Positions 22,447 to 35,664 of a stretch of DNA of 64,000 bases are shown here, one piece after another. Every line of letters starts with the position of its first letter. Positions within the stretch are counted from its first letter, which is position 1. The DNA is from Bolinopsis microptera. Taxonomy: Eukaryota > Ctenophora > Tentaculata > Lobata > Bolinopsidae. The stretch spans positions 15,482,962-15,546,961 of the forward strand of contig NC_087074.1 of assembly GCF_026151205.1 (NCBI RefSeq). Direction: 5' to 3'. The translations under genes were made by a program, and so were the position numbers. The notes beneath the pieces were generated by a model. It was not told the origin of the DNA. It worked only from the letters and a program-made list of their open reading frames with translations, and made no database searches.

Positions 22447-23595
22447 GTAAAATCCGGATTGGAGTATTATTTATGAGTCGCATTGTTGTAATGTATTCTG
22501 GGTAAAATTATCTTTATCCCGGTTGTTGCGACAAGTAAAAATGCTCTTATTAGGGAAAGGAGATTACTCGACGTTTCAATGTAACTACATCGTATTCATG
22601 ATCTAAAAACAAGTGTTAAAAATTCAAAACGTAAAAAACATATATCTGAGGCAAAATTTGTGAACTTTAATTTATTTTTAATCAATCAACTTTATCCAAA
22701 AATTCGATACAAAAAAGTCATAACAAAATTCATAACAAAATTAGTTTATACGACGACAAACTTTTATGGACACGTTCATTGAAGTTTGAGGATATTGGTA
22801 AATATTAGTGACCCTACTAAATGGCACGATGATGTAAAATGTGTCACACTATAAAACTATATAAACCCTCAATGGTTAGGATAATCGTTTCATCCTCTAG
22901 ATAAACGTTGTCGCATAACGATATCTTTATCAGACGATAAGATATCGCTTAAATGCGGCCGGCAGTGAGTTGTAAACTTTGTCACACTATAAAAATGTGA
23001 CAGAGTTTATATGGACCCCTTGTTGCCGTGTTTGACCAAATTTTCGAATTTCAAATTTATAGGATAGTTGCATATGACTATTATCTACATATTTAGCGAC
23101 TTTTTTCGTTAAATGGTAGCACCATGTAAACTCCGTCACACATTTAAGAAATTTATATGAGGGATGTTTATGACATCCTGACAAGAAATGCCGAATAGTC
23201 TAGCATTGTTTTGTGAGCTGAATGTGTTTGGAATTGTTCACATATTTCATTGTTATAGGCAAATACAAATACAGAAGGCAGAAATAGGTAAATTTAGTCA
23301 CATAAATTTGTATGATATCTCAACATGTGTGAAATTGAGTAAATATTAGTATACCATCTTAAACACCCTATATTACGTACTATGGATCAATTAACAATAT
23401 TTCAACCATACGCCGGTCATATAAATTATTATATGGCAGTGATATGTTAACATTGGCAAAATTTCAACACCTGAACAGGGTAAAAATTTGTAAATTTCGT
23501 CACAAAAAAATATTATAACTTTATTTGCTCCGTGTTGGCAAAATAACTAATTTATCGACATAGTGATGGTGATAAAGTAACATTATATACTAATT

Positions 23596-25105
23596 GAGGT
23601 ATGATTCTTCAAAATAGGGGCAAGAAATGTAAATTTCGTCACATACGTAATTTTAAAATTTAGATAGATTTTATTTCCTACCAATAGTCCTTATTATAGT
23701 CGGAATGGATTTATACAAGAAATGTAGAAACCCATGCCAATTTTTCATCACATTGAAACTATACTGTTGGGGCAGGAAAAGTGAATTTCGTCACATTTCA
23801 GTAACTTAGTAAAATTAAACTCAGCATTGTTAAACTTGAGTTCTAATTTGCTGAACAATAACCAACCAATAATTCCTGGAAGAAAATTGAATTTTAACCG
23901 AGGTATGATTCTTCAAAATAGGGGCAAGAAATGTAAATTTCGTCACATACGTAATTTTAAAATTTAGATAGATTTTATTTCCTACCAATAGTCCTTATTA
24001 TAGTCGGAATGGATTTATACAAGAAATGTAGAAACCCATGCCAATTTTTCATCACATTGAAACTATACTGTTGGGGCAGGAAAAGTGAATTTCGTCACAT
24101 TTCAGTAACTTAGTAAAATTAAACTCAGCATTGTTAAACTTGAGTTCTAATTTGCTGAACAATAACCAACCAATAATTCCTGGAAGAAAATTGAATTTTA
24201 ACCGAGGTATGGTTCTTCAAAATAGGGGCAAGAAATGTAAATTTCGTCACATACGTCATTTTAAAATTTAGATAGATTTTCTTTCATATCAATAGTCCTT
24301 ATTATAGTTAGAATGGATTTATACAGGAAATATAGAAACCCATGCCAATTTTTCATCACATTGAAATTATACTGTTGGGGCAGGAAAGGTAAATTTCGTC
24401 ACATTTCAGTAACTTGGTAAAATTAAACTCAGCATTGTTAAACTTGAGTTCTAATTTGCTGAACAATAACCAACCAATAATTCCTGGAAGAAAATTGAAT
24501 TTTAACCGAGGTATGGTTCTTCAAAATAGGGGCAAGAAATGTAAATTTCGTCACATACGTCATTTTAAAATTTAGATAGATTTTCTTTCATATCAATAGT
24601 CCTTATTATAGTTAGAATGGATTTATACAGGAAATATAGAAACCCATGCCAATTTTTCATCACATTGAAATTATACTGTTGGGGCAGGAAAGGTAAATTT
24701 CGTCACATTTCAGTAACTTGGTAAAATTAAACTCAGCATTGTTAAACTTGAGTTCTAATTTGCTGAACAATAACCAACCAATAATTCCTGGAAGAAAATT
24801 GAATTTTAACCGAGGTATGGTTCTTCAAAATAGGGGCAAGAAATGTAAATTTCGTCACATACGTCATTTTAAAATTCAGATAGATTTTATTTCATATCAA
24901 TAGTCCTTATTATAGTTAGAATGGATTTATACAGGAAATATAGAAACCCATGCCAATTTTTCATCACATTGAAATTATACTGTTGGGGCAGGAAAGGTAA
25001 ATTTCGTCACATTTCAGTAACTTAGTAAAATTAAACTCAGCATTGTTAAACTTGAGTTCTATTTTGCTAAACAATAACCAACCAATAATTTCTGGAAGAA
25101 CATTT
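23596..25105. repeat. 304-bp tandem array, about five copies
   Basis: Each unit begins GAGGTATG, at 23596, 23900, 24204, 24508 and 24812, exactly 304 bp apart. Units 1-2 are almost identical to each other, and units 3-5 form a second near-identical group. Each unit contains two GTRAA-N4-GTCACA motifs about 152 bp apart. Confidence 0.95.
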
Positions 25106-25167
25106 TATAATGTATGTAATATGTTAATCACAGACTATTTCATTTCATAATCATTGCATTGTTTCCA

Positions 25168-25387
25168 AATTTAACCTATTTATGATGTCTTATCATTTTG
25201 TGACGATGTTTACATCAACTGCCCTATACTTGAATCAACTGTATCCGTGTATCGTCCTTATATAGAGTTTTCCCGCAAAATTTAACTTATTTACGATGTC
25301 GTATCATTTTGTGACGATGTTTACATCAACTGCCCTATACTTGAATCAACTGTATCCGTGTATCGTCCTTATATAGAGTTTTCCCGC
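25168..25387. repeat. 110-bp direct duplication
   Basis: Two near-identical copies starting AATTTAAC at 25168 and 25278. Each contains TGTGAC-GATG-TTTAC, the inverse of the element's bipartite motif. Confidence 0.9.
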
Positions 25388-26024
25388 CTTCCAAACCAAA
25401 ATCAGATATAAATGATTTCGGAAATTCACCCAGAATTTCAAATTCCATATAATGTGACAGAATTTACATCATTTCCGAATAACCAAGTGCATGTATTAGC
25501 TAACTTTTCAAAACAACATATTTTAGGGCTATGATTGGCAGAAGAACCATCAAATAATGAGTTGAAAGGGTTTTGAGGACACCTCACAGTAGAAAAGAGG
25601 TCTCGTATTCTGAGTGTGACAAAGTTTACGAAATATTGCCTTAAAGCCGTTCGATCCGTGCCCTTTAACCAATGTTGTATCATAATTGTTAGATTGACCT
25701 AATCTACTATATTTCAGACCAAGGAATTATAATTGGGCAGCTATGGTAAACAATGTCACAAAAATGTGACATTTTTTACATTATAGTGCCTAAAAGCAAT
25801 ACATTTTATTTCTGAGCAGTGCATATGGGAGTATGGGTCACGTGGCTAATGTTCAGAACTTATGAACACGCTAGATTAATAGATGCTAAAATTAAGCCAC
25901 TATCGTCAAAAACGCTATTTTAGAAATATACCAATATCCTCAAACTTCAATGAACGTGTCCTTATAGTAAACATATCCCGGTTGTCGCAACAACCGGGAT
26001 AAAGATAATTTTACCCAGAATACA

Positions 26025-26905
26025 CAGCAATAATCAGACATTACAATAATACAAGGTTGGTGGGCCGGGCTGGGGGGCGCAACCCCCGGAAAATTTTTGA
26101 GAAATAGGGTGATTCAGACGACATTTGGCTTTAAAGAAATTTGTAGGACAGCAATAATCATACATCAGAATAATATAAAGTTGGTGGGCAAGGGGAGCGA
26201 ACCCCCAGGAAAATTTTTGAGAAATAGGGTGATTAAAACGGCATTTGGCATTAAAGAAATTTGGGGACAGTAATAATCAAACATCACAATAATATAAAGT
26301 TGGGGGGCCGGGGGGGGGGGGGGGCAGCCCCCCAGAACATTTTTGAGAAATAATGTGTTTTAGACGACATTTGGCATAAAAGAAATTTGTAGGACAGTAA
26401 TAATCAGACATCACAATAATACAAAGTTGGGAGGCTAGGGGGGCGCACCCCCCGGAAAATTTTTGAGAAATAGGGTGATTCAGACGACATTAGGCATTAA
26501 AGAAATTGGTAGGGCAGTAATAATCAGACATCACAATAATATAAAGTTGGTTGGCTAGGGATTGGGGGGGGGGGGGGGGGGGCGCAGCCAATCAGAAAAT
26601 TTTTGAGAAATTATGTGTTTTAGACAACATTTGGCATTAAAGAAATTTGTAGGACAGTAATTATAATCAGACATGACAATAATATAAAGTTGGGGGGGGG
26701 GGGCGCAGCCCCCAAGAAAATTTTTAGAAATTATTTGTTTTAGACGACATTAGGCATTAAAGAAATTTGTAGGACGGCGATAATACAAAGTTGGGGGTGC
26801 AGCCCCCGGAGATATTTTGAGAAATAGGGTGTTTCAGACGACATTTGGCATTAGAAATTTGTAATTTCAGACATCACAATAATACAAAGTTGGGGGCTAG
26901 GGGGA
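26025..26905. repeat. G-rich satellite, about 115-bp unit, 7-8 copies
   Basis: Imperfect tandem units carrying GACATTTGGCATTAAAGAAA, TAGGACAGTAATAATCAGAC, a variable G-tract and AAAATTTTTGAGAAATAGGG. Pure or nearly pure G-tracts of 10-20 nt occur near 26300-26325, 26564-26583 and 26693-26703, so quadruplex formation is plausible. Confidence 0.9.
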
Positions 26906-27099
26906 ACTCAGTACTTGTCACATTGAATTGAATAAGTACATATTGTATAGTGGGATTTGGGAATAATTTACGAAATGCTAAAGTCGATTGCCTGTCGTGT
27001 CGTTTAATCAAACAGTCATAAACACAGCCCACTTACCAGGCGACCATGGGGACTAGGGGGCTTATTTTTTTTGGGGTTCAATTTTTTCCGGGGGTCTTC

Positions 27100-30000
27100 C
27101 CCTTGGCTACGTGTCTGCATTCTAGTTGCCAGACCCACTCTATTAGAGTGCAGACTCAACATTTTGGTTGCCAGACCCACTATTCTAGAGTCCAGACCCA
27201 CAATTCTGGTTGTCATATCTCCTATATTCTAGTTCATAGACCCCCAATTCTGGTTGACAGAGTGAAGAATTACCATTCTGGTTGCAAGATTCACTCTTCT
27301 AGAGAGGAGACCCACTCTTCTAGTAGGTATAAAGTCAAGACCCACTATTCTAAAATGCAGACCCACCATTCTGGTAGCCAGACCCACTCTTCTAAGGCGA
27401 AGACCTACCATTCTGGTTGCCAGCCCCACTCTTCTAGAGTGTAGACGCACCATTCCGATTGCCAGACCCACTATTCTTGAGTGAAGACCCACCTTTCGGG
27501 TTGCCGGACCCACTATTCTAGACTCTAGACTCCAGACGCACAATTCTGGTTGCCATATATCCTATATTCTAGTTTAGACCCCCAATTCTGGTTGACACTT
27601 GACAGAGTGTAGACTTACCATTCTGGTTGCCAGACCCACTCTTCTAGAGTGAAGACCCACTATTCTAGAATTCTTACCCACCATTCTTGTTGCCAGACCC
27701 ACTCTTAGCTAGAGTGAAGACCCACTATTCAAGAATTCTGACCCATCATTCTTGTTGCCAGACCCACTACCCTAAGGTGCAGACCCACCATTCTGATTGC
27801 CAAACTCACTCATCTTGATTCCCTTGATTGCAGACCCACTATTCTGGTTGCCAGACCCACTCTTATAGATTGCAGACACACCAATCTAGTTGCCAGACCC
27901 ACTCTTCTAAAGTGTAGACCCACCAGACGTATTATTCTAGAGTGAAGACCCACCATTCGGGTTGTCCAAACCCACAATTCTGGTAGCCATATCTCCTTTA
28001 TTCTAGTTTATAGACCCCCAAATCTGGTTGACAGAGTGTAGACTTACCATTCTGGTTGCCAGGCCCACTCTTCTAGAGTGAAGATCCACTATTCTAGAAT
28101 GCAGGCCCGCAATTCTGGTTGACAGACCCACTATTCCAGATTGTAGACCCACATTTCTGGTTTCCAGACTCACCCTTCTAGGGCGAAAATCCACCATTCT
28201 GGTTGCCAGACCCACTCTTCTAGAGTGTAGACGTACCATTCTGATTGCCAGACCCACTCTTCAAGGGTGCAGACCCACATTCATGTTGCAAGACCCACTT
28301 CTAGATTTCAGACCCACTAAATTCTAGCTACCAGACTCACTTATAGATTGCAGACCCACCATTCCAGCTGCCAGACCCACTCTTCTCAAGTGCAGATCTA
28401 CCACTCTGGTTGTCAGACCCACTCTTTAAGAGCGCAGACTGCAGACCCACTCTTCTCAAGTGCAGATCCACCATTCTGGCTGCAGACCCACTTTTAGATC
28501 GCAGACCTACCATTCTAGCCGCCAGACCAACTCTTCTCAAGTGTAGACCCACCACTCGGGTTGTCAGACTAACTCTTCAAGGGTGTACGTACACCCACCA
28601 TTCTGGTTGCCAGACCAACTTCTAGATTGCAGACCCACCATTCCAGCTGCCAGACCCACTCTTCTCAAGTCTAGACCCACCACTCTGGTTGTCAGACCCA
28701 CTCTTCAATGGTGTACGTACACCTACCATTCTGGTTGCCAGACCAACTTCTAGATTGCAGACCCACCATTCCAGCTGCAAGACCCACTCTTCTCAAGTCC
28801 AGACCCACCATCGGGTTGTCAGACCCACTCTTCAAGGGTGTACGTACACCCACCATTCTGGTTGCCAGACCAACTTCTAGATTGCAGACCCACCATTCCA
28901 GCTACCAGACCCACTCTTCTCAAGTGCAGATCTAGCACTCTGGTTTTCAGACCCACTCTTTAAGGGTGCAGACTGCAGACCCACCGTTCTGGTTGCCAGA
29001 CCCACTTATAGATTGCAGACCCAACATTCTAGCTGCCAGACCCACTCTTCTCAAGTGCAGACCCACCGCTCTGGTTGTCAGACCCACTCTTGAAGCCTGA
29101 AGGGTGCAGACCCACCATTCTGGTTGCCAGACCAACTTCTAGATTGCAGACCCACCATTCCAGCTGCCAGACCCACACTTCTCAAGTGCAGATCTACCAC
29201 TCTGGTTGTCAGACCCACTCTTTAAGCCTGAAGGGTGCAGACCCACCATTCATGTTGCCAGACCCACGTCTAGATTGCAGACCCACCATTCTAACTGCCA
29301 GACCCACTTCTAGATTGCAGACCCACCATTCTAGCTGCCAGACCCACTCTTCTCAACTGCAGACCCACCACTCTGGTTGTCAGACCCACTCTTCAAGAAT
29401 GCAAACCCACCATTCTGGTTGCAAGACCCACTTTTAGATCGCAGACCCACCATTCTAGCTGCCAGACCAACTCTTCTCAAGTGTAGACCCACCACCCTGG
29501 TTGTCAGACCCACTCTTCAAGAATGCAAACCCACCATTCTGGTTGCAAGACCCACTTTTAGATCGCAGACCCACCATTCTAGCTGCCAGACCAACTCTTC
29601 TCAAGTGTAGACCCACCACCCTGGTTGTCATACCCACTCTTCAAGGGTGCAGACCCACCACTCGGGTTGTCAGACCCACTCTTCAAGGGTGTACGTACAC
29701 CCACCATTCTGGTTGCCAGACCAACTTCTAGAATGCAAACGCACCATTCCAGCTGCCAGACCCACTCTTCTCAAGTCCAGACCCACCACTCTGGTTGTCA
29801 GACCCACTCTTAAAGGGTGCAGACTCACCATTTAGCGGCCAGACCCACGCTTCTCAAGTGCAGACCCACCACTCTGGTTGCCGGACCCACTCTAATAGAG
29901 TGAAGACTCATTATTCTCGAATGCAGATCCAAAATTCTGTTGCTAGACCAACTTCTAGATTGCAGACCCACCATTCCAGCCGCCGGACCCACTCTTCTCA

Positions 30001-30460
30001 AGTGCAGACCCACCATTCTGGTTGTCAGACCCACTCTTCTAGAGTGAAGATTCATTATTCTCGAATGCAGATCCACAATTCTGGTTGCTAGACCAACTTC
30101 TAGATTGCAGACCCACCATTCCAGCCGCAAGAACCACTCTTCTCAAGTGCAGACCCACCATTCTGGTTGTCAGACCCACTCTTCAAGGGTGTAGACCCAC
30201 AATTCTGGTTAACAGACCCACTTCTAGATTGCATACCCACCATTCTAGCTGCCAGACCCACTATTCTCAAGTGCACACCCACCACTCTGGTTGTCAGACC
30301 ACTCTTTAAGGGTACAGACCCATCATTCTGGTTGCCAGACCCACTTCTAGATTGTAGACCCACCATTCTGGTTGCCAGACCCACTTCTAGATTGCAGACC
30401 CACCATTCTAGCGGCCAGACCCACTCTTCTCAAGTGCAGACCCACCACTCTAGGCAACAG
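27100..30460. repeat. 3.4-kb satellite of 21-bp monomers with higher-order structure
   Basis: The basic monomer is close to CAGACCCACCATTCTGGTTGC (21 bp) and about 150 diverged copies are present. The left part (to about 28300) alternates a TTCTAGAGTG monomer with a TTCTGGTTGC monomer. The right part has a longer repeat of about 105-126 bp with TTCTCAAGTG, CTCTGGTTGTC and a TTCAAGGGTG block, some with a GTACGTACAC insert. Because 21 is a multiple of three, open frames of 60-132 codons appear in all registers on both strands, giving 7-residue repeats. All are broken by stops and none has a gene context, so they are not called as genes. Confidence 0.95.
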
Positions 30461-33400
30461 GGGTGAATAATATCAACAAATAAAGATTGTTTAATTTTTG
30501 CAAAAAATTTCTCGTCATGTGACAACCCTTCCCAACCCCCCTCAACCCCCTACCCCTCCCCCCTAAAAAACTCATCGGATTTTTGCTTCCCGCGAACATG
30601 ATTTTTTCTGAAAATTTTTGTCAAGCCAGATCTGTAAATCTATCAAATATGTAAAAAAAAAACCTTAGTTTGATGTTGTGAATATTGGATGATGTGGGCA
30701 AGGCGCCAGTGGATTACAAAGATATCTGCTTAAAGTATTGGTTATCAACAGCAGTAAACACTGTAGAACTAGCTCATAAGTAACAGGGTTAACAAGCGGG
30801 AAAAGAAGCAATAAAAACTGGCTCTGAGTAGCGACCTGATGATGGAATTTTCCTGATTAATTGTAAAATAGATATCTATAATATACTAAACTCAGCATTC
30901 CAGTATGTAGAGTGTAGACTAGAGTATAGACGGATTAAGTCTGTGTAGAATGTAGGATGCAAGAAAATCTGCAATTTGCACACTGCTTAATCAAGGCTGC
31001 AAAGTATGATACCAGTGTTTAATGCATGGTTGTGGATAATGAAGAGGATTCTACCCTATATCTAGTCCATTTCTGGGTCAATTAAATTCTACTGATGGAT
31101 CACATTACTACTGATGGATCACATCACTAATTATACGTCACTAATTGATGATATGATCTGACCCCTGATAATCGATGGTCCCCCTTGGTCGGCCTCACGA
31201 GTTGGAAGTGCGTTTTCTACCAAGAAGTTTTTGCAAAGTTCATACTGTTCATACTGGAAATAGAATTGACAATTAAACAACAATTAAACAACAAAAACTA
31301 AAATTAAACTTCCGAAAAGAGACTTAAGTTGAACTGCCCACAATTGAAAATAATGGCTCGAGCTTGGTTTCTGGCACAAGTTTCCATATAATTGGTCTGG
31401 TAAATGTAGTGAAGGAGACACGTTTCAAACAGGTTTCGTGTGTTTAGCTGATTATAAATGGAAAATTAGATAATATCCCTGATTTAAAGTAATAGCGACA
31501 ACACATTCTTTACATACTTAATCATTGTTTATCATTACTTAATATGATCCAAAAAGCCATATAATAGAAAATTCATGAAGTTTACCTTGAATAGCAATAA
31601 CATAGTTTGTCGCAAAACACATACAAAACAATGAATGAAACTGCAACAGCTAGTAGTATAGTAGTATGAGAAGAAAGAGAAACTTTCGTCTCCTTTTAAA
31701 GAAAGGAGACGACAGTTTCTATTGTATGTTCTGAAAGGCTTTAATACAAAAACACAAAAACAAGGGGCTGTTTGTAAATATTACAAAACTTCAAAACTAA
31801 CACTGAACATTGTTTGATGATGTTTAATGTTCACACTCAGATGATGGACCAAACAAAGCAGCTACTGTTTACACACGTACGTCTCACACACACTACACAT
31901 AACAATTATCGAAACGCACCAAATGAAGTCAATGGCACATGTCTCCGTTGTACAAACAAATAACTCCGTGTGTAGGAATGTAGCAATGTAGCAAGGATAA
32001 GTTTACATTCTACATTCTACACTGGGCAGATCACGACAATACAATAATAAAGTATACGTTATACAATTTACATAGCAATAAACATTACAAGTGTTATAGT
32101 TACGTACCTGATAGAAAAAACTCTATGTTCGGGGATACAAGTGATAAAGATAACTATGGAAACTATGGAAACTATGGAAACTATGAATTCGTTCGAAACA
32201 AACGTAATTAGGTATAATAATATAGTCTTCTCAAGTGCGCGTACATTCTTGAAAGCGGAGTCACCTTATTTTGAAACACGCAATCGATTAACCCAACAAT
32301 AAGCACACAGATATGAGATACGCCCAATCAAGAGTACAAGCGGAATTAGGAATCAGAGTTGCCGCAATTCTAAAAATAAAAGCCAACAGCTCGAGGCCCA
32401 CTTCACTTCGGAAAATCGATTATTAGATCACGATTAACGGGCGTGATGATTAACGGTAAACCAATGTACACTACGAATTACTCACCAAGATATGCGATCC
32501 CAAGATAAGACGAGATATTATGTAAGTCGATATGTTCGGTATCTCGTCTAGAATAATGCTGTCTCTATAACATAGCATGGCTCTGTGGTATCGTAACTAA
32601 CACTAAACCATGACTGACCACTCTTGTAGTATACTCTGGGGCGTTTCAGGGTCACGAGATAAGTCTATAACCACGTGACAGGAGATTTGGGGCACGTGAT
32701 TTAGGGGCCTCGGAAGGGGCGAGATGAATCACGAACTGATGACAGTATCATGATATTATTGTAACGTTAGAACATCACATTGCAACACGATACAGGCGTT
32801 TAGCTGCTAAAAATAACTTGTGAACAGATCGTCATCGTACTGATAACAGTAACACCACTGATGCTCATTGTGTATGTAGGATTTAGATTTTAGGGCTCAG
32901 AGGTCGGCAATTCAAGTTCTGAGTAAACCTTATCATTTGAAATTTGTGCTCTATCCTAAGAACATAGCTTCAACAAATCATAATATTGTGAAAAATTGAA
33001 TAAGAATGTAATGTCTCCTAACCAATCTTCAACTGAACCTAAACATACTCTTTAAATAGTTTATTAAATATATCCTAAGAATGGAGCTTCTCCAAATCAT
33101 ATTGTGACAAATTGTATAAGTAGGTATGCATATTGGGTATAAACATATCGACTGCATAATAACATATTTTAACTGAATTCAAGTTGAAAATAAAAAATTA
33201 CGATGTTTTCATGTAATTGAAAAGGTTTGATCCTTCAGATGTCAGTTGTGAGTATTATTTCCAGTGTTACTAACACCGAGCAGAATAACAAACACATTTC
33301 AAGTTATGTAGTAAACTTCAGCAGACTATACTATTCCCGCATTTGCATTCCTCTTATACATGGCAATACAACTAAAAGGTGTATCAAAAACAACAATGTA

Positions 33401-35660
33401 AGAGCCGATACCGAGACGTAACATTAGGGATTAGATCAGAGAGAGAGTGACAACAACACACAGACACGTCTTCCCGGATCACATTCTACGCTTGATACTT
33501 TATCAGCTACAGTGCGGAGAAAGTAGAACTGAAGTCTTGCTTTTAGGGAAGTATTACAAGCTGAAACATCAGCATAACCGAGAACTTACAAAACTCGTAG
33601 TAATCGTCACTTGATAATTACAAAACATTATGTCACAGTGAAGTCCGAAAGTAACGCAATATCAAACCAAAGTAGTATTCGAAGTATGGATATAACATTT
33701 TACCGTTGCTACAGTTACACTATTATTATTAGTGATCCGCGTTGAAAAGAATGCCAAACATTCACAAGGGAAGAAGGTGCATTAACTCCAACTCTCCAAT
33801 ATGGCTCTAGAGACGATTATAGTTAAACTCCTGAGAAAGGTGGCGGGAAATGGCAGAGTAATCTAATTAAGTAAGGGCCTGAAATACAGAGCCTTGAATA
33901 CAGAGCCTTGTTGTTATGTTAAACGGTAAACAATGTAACGATGAGATAGCGCTAAAGATAATGTTCCTGGTTCCAGTATGCTTCATTACTCATGTCTCAT
34001 AGACGCGGAAACGTCTGAGTCAATAAAAGACAAATTAGTGACAGATGAGCCAAATTGTAATAACAATATTATCATGTGCATTAATTAGCTCCTTATCAAA
34101 ACCAGGTAATTGTGGTGTGGACCAATAAACGCCAGCCCGTAGTGTAAAAGTGTGGTGAATAGCTAGATATAAATTCATTAATTAGCCAATTGACTTCTTA
34201 ATTGGCAAAATAACTCAAGAAAACCCGGTATGCGACGTTTCATCCTCTCATGTTTCATCCTTAACGTTTCACCGACCAATACGTAGCCTTAATTAATCGT
34301 GAATTTACCCACACACCTAACAGTAACCACTAATAACGAAAGCTTAACAGAAAAACTTTATTCAAAACATGGCCGCCGGAGGTGAAATGTCTGGTCCCCA
34401 GTAGTAGCAGCAGTCGGCGGTGATCTGTAATTGAGTTGGCACAGACTCAGCTATTGAACTGTCAGTGTGTTCAACGCGGGGGAGAGGACTGATAACAGAG
34501 TTTCAGATTACTCCTCATCTTGACAGGTGTAATTAAGTAAAACAGGGATTCGCTGTCGCTACTCAGGAATAATATTCCGAATATTCAGCTGTTCAACCTA
34601 ATAAAGTTCATTGTTCAGTATGGTAATGATAGGATATTGGCAGAGGATGGACTGTTTAAACTTTTAAATAATTCGTTCATCGGTTCATCAGAAATGTTCA
34701 GTCATAATTCTTTGGGTGCGGACATTAGATTAATGATCATTTCATATGGTAACTAAACAACATCTCTGGTACTACTACTGAAGTCAGGGGACATAAAAGT
34801 TCTAGTTTCCATAGAAACCACGCCAACAGTGATCGTGCGTGATCTCTTAGAAGGGTGTCAGAACAATCTCTAAATCACAGAGTTATAATTAGTAATGCCT
34901 ACTCGAACACTATAAGTTAATCTAAATCACATGATGATAATGTCTACTCAAGTAAAAACTTCAGGACTGTTTCTATTTTGGCTCGAGATAGAGAGTCATC
35001 ACAACACACAACAAACAAGAAATCCGAGTAAGGAAGTAGATTTCGTACCGTCCGATGTAGGCTAATGTAATATGCAGTGAAAGTATGTGATAATACAAGA
35101 ATCGAGGTATCATTTTTAGCTTAACTTAATAATTAATTTAATAAATGGGAACCGGAAACGATAAGTTAAAATTGATAATAAAGATCAAAATGTTGAGATC
35201 GATCTTATCTTACTTTAGATGAACAGTTTTACATAAACTGCTTTGACAAGAACAGTGAATTTTTACGTCTTAACTCATACATAACCTAAGATCATTTATC
35301 AATGTGTCCACTTGAAAATGACTCTTAGTCTATTGTCAGATGTATACAACACCAAATTGGTGTGTTTTTCTATTTCCTTAGCACTATGTTAGTATGTTTA
35401 AGCTGAGATCTAAAAAGTACGACTAACGACTTTCATGACTGGACTGAATCTCGCCGAACGCCAGCTAACCTGAAGAGACGCAAGCAAAAGCAACACCGAG
35501 TCACACTGTCCAGTTGAGCTTCAAATTATGCGCGTGTGGTTTGGCGCGCGACGGTGGTAACACGTGTACAATATACGTCATCCTACCTCTTGAAACTGTG
35601 TCGGATGGAATAGAAGTGCGAGCAGCGTAGATATTGTGTTGTAAAATCACACCACACTGG
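30461..35660. other. Gene-free stretch
   Basis: Starts with a C-rich patch (30520-30565), then AT-rich sequence. No exon recognised on either strand. A 9-bp tandem repeat (GAAACTATG, four copies) lies at 32151-32186 and a short hairpin at 31679-31719. Confidence 0.4.
31679..31719. other. Short strong hairpin
   Basis: Arms of 18 nt (31679-31696 and 31702-31719), GAAACTTTCGTCTCCTTT against AAAGGAGACGACAGTTTC, with a 5-nt loop and one 2-nt mismatch. Too short for a typical animal microRNA precursor. Confidence 0.5.
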
Positions 35661-35664
35661 GTAA

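Larger units (their letters stand above)
22447..26024. mobile_element. 3.6-kb inverted-repeat element without genes
   Basis: Bases 22493-22534 and 25982-26023 are exact 42-bp inverted repeats. An inner pair of about 33 bp (around 22769-22801 and 25931-25963) is also inverted. The satellite unit on either side is interrupted in register and CAGCAATAAT occurs at both junctions (22437-22446 and 26025-26034), so it reads as an insertion with a 10-bp duplication. The left inverted repeat lies 46 bp inside that boundary, so the exact left end is uncertain. No long open frame. The interior holds a 304-bp tandem array and a bipartite motif GTAAA-N4-GTCACA repeated about 20 times. Confidence 0.75.

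Noticed and set aside
27100-30460. CRISPR-like appearance of regularly spaced repeats
   Set aside because: There are no unique spacers. The whole array is made of diverged monomers, and the genome is eukaryotic.
27046-30466. Open frames of 60-132 codons on both strands with 7-residue repeats
   Set aside because: They are produced by the 21-bp satellite, whose length is a multiple of three. They occur in all registers, end at random stops and lack start or splice context.
31679-31719. MicroRNA precursor
   Set aside because: The stem is only 18 bp with a 5-nt loop, below the usual length of animal precursors. Kept only as a hairpin.
34373-34410. ATGGCCGCCGGAGGTGAAATG as a first exon
   Set aside because: Stops within 12 codons, and no downstream exon in phase was found.
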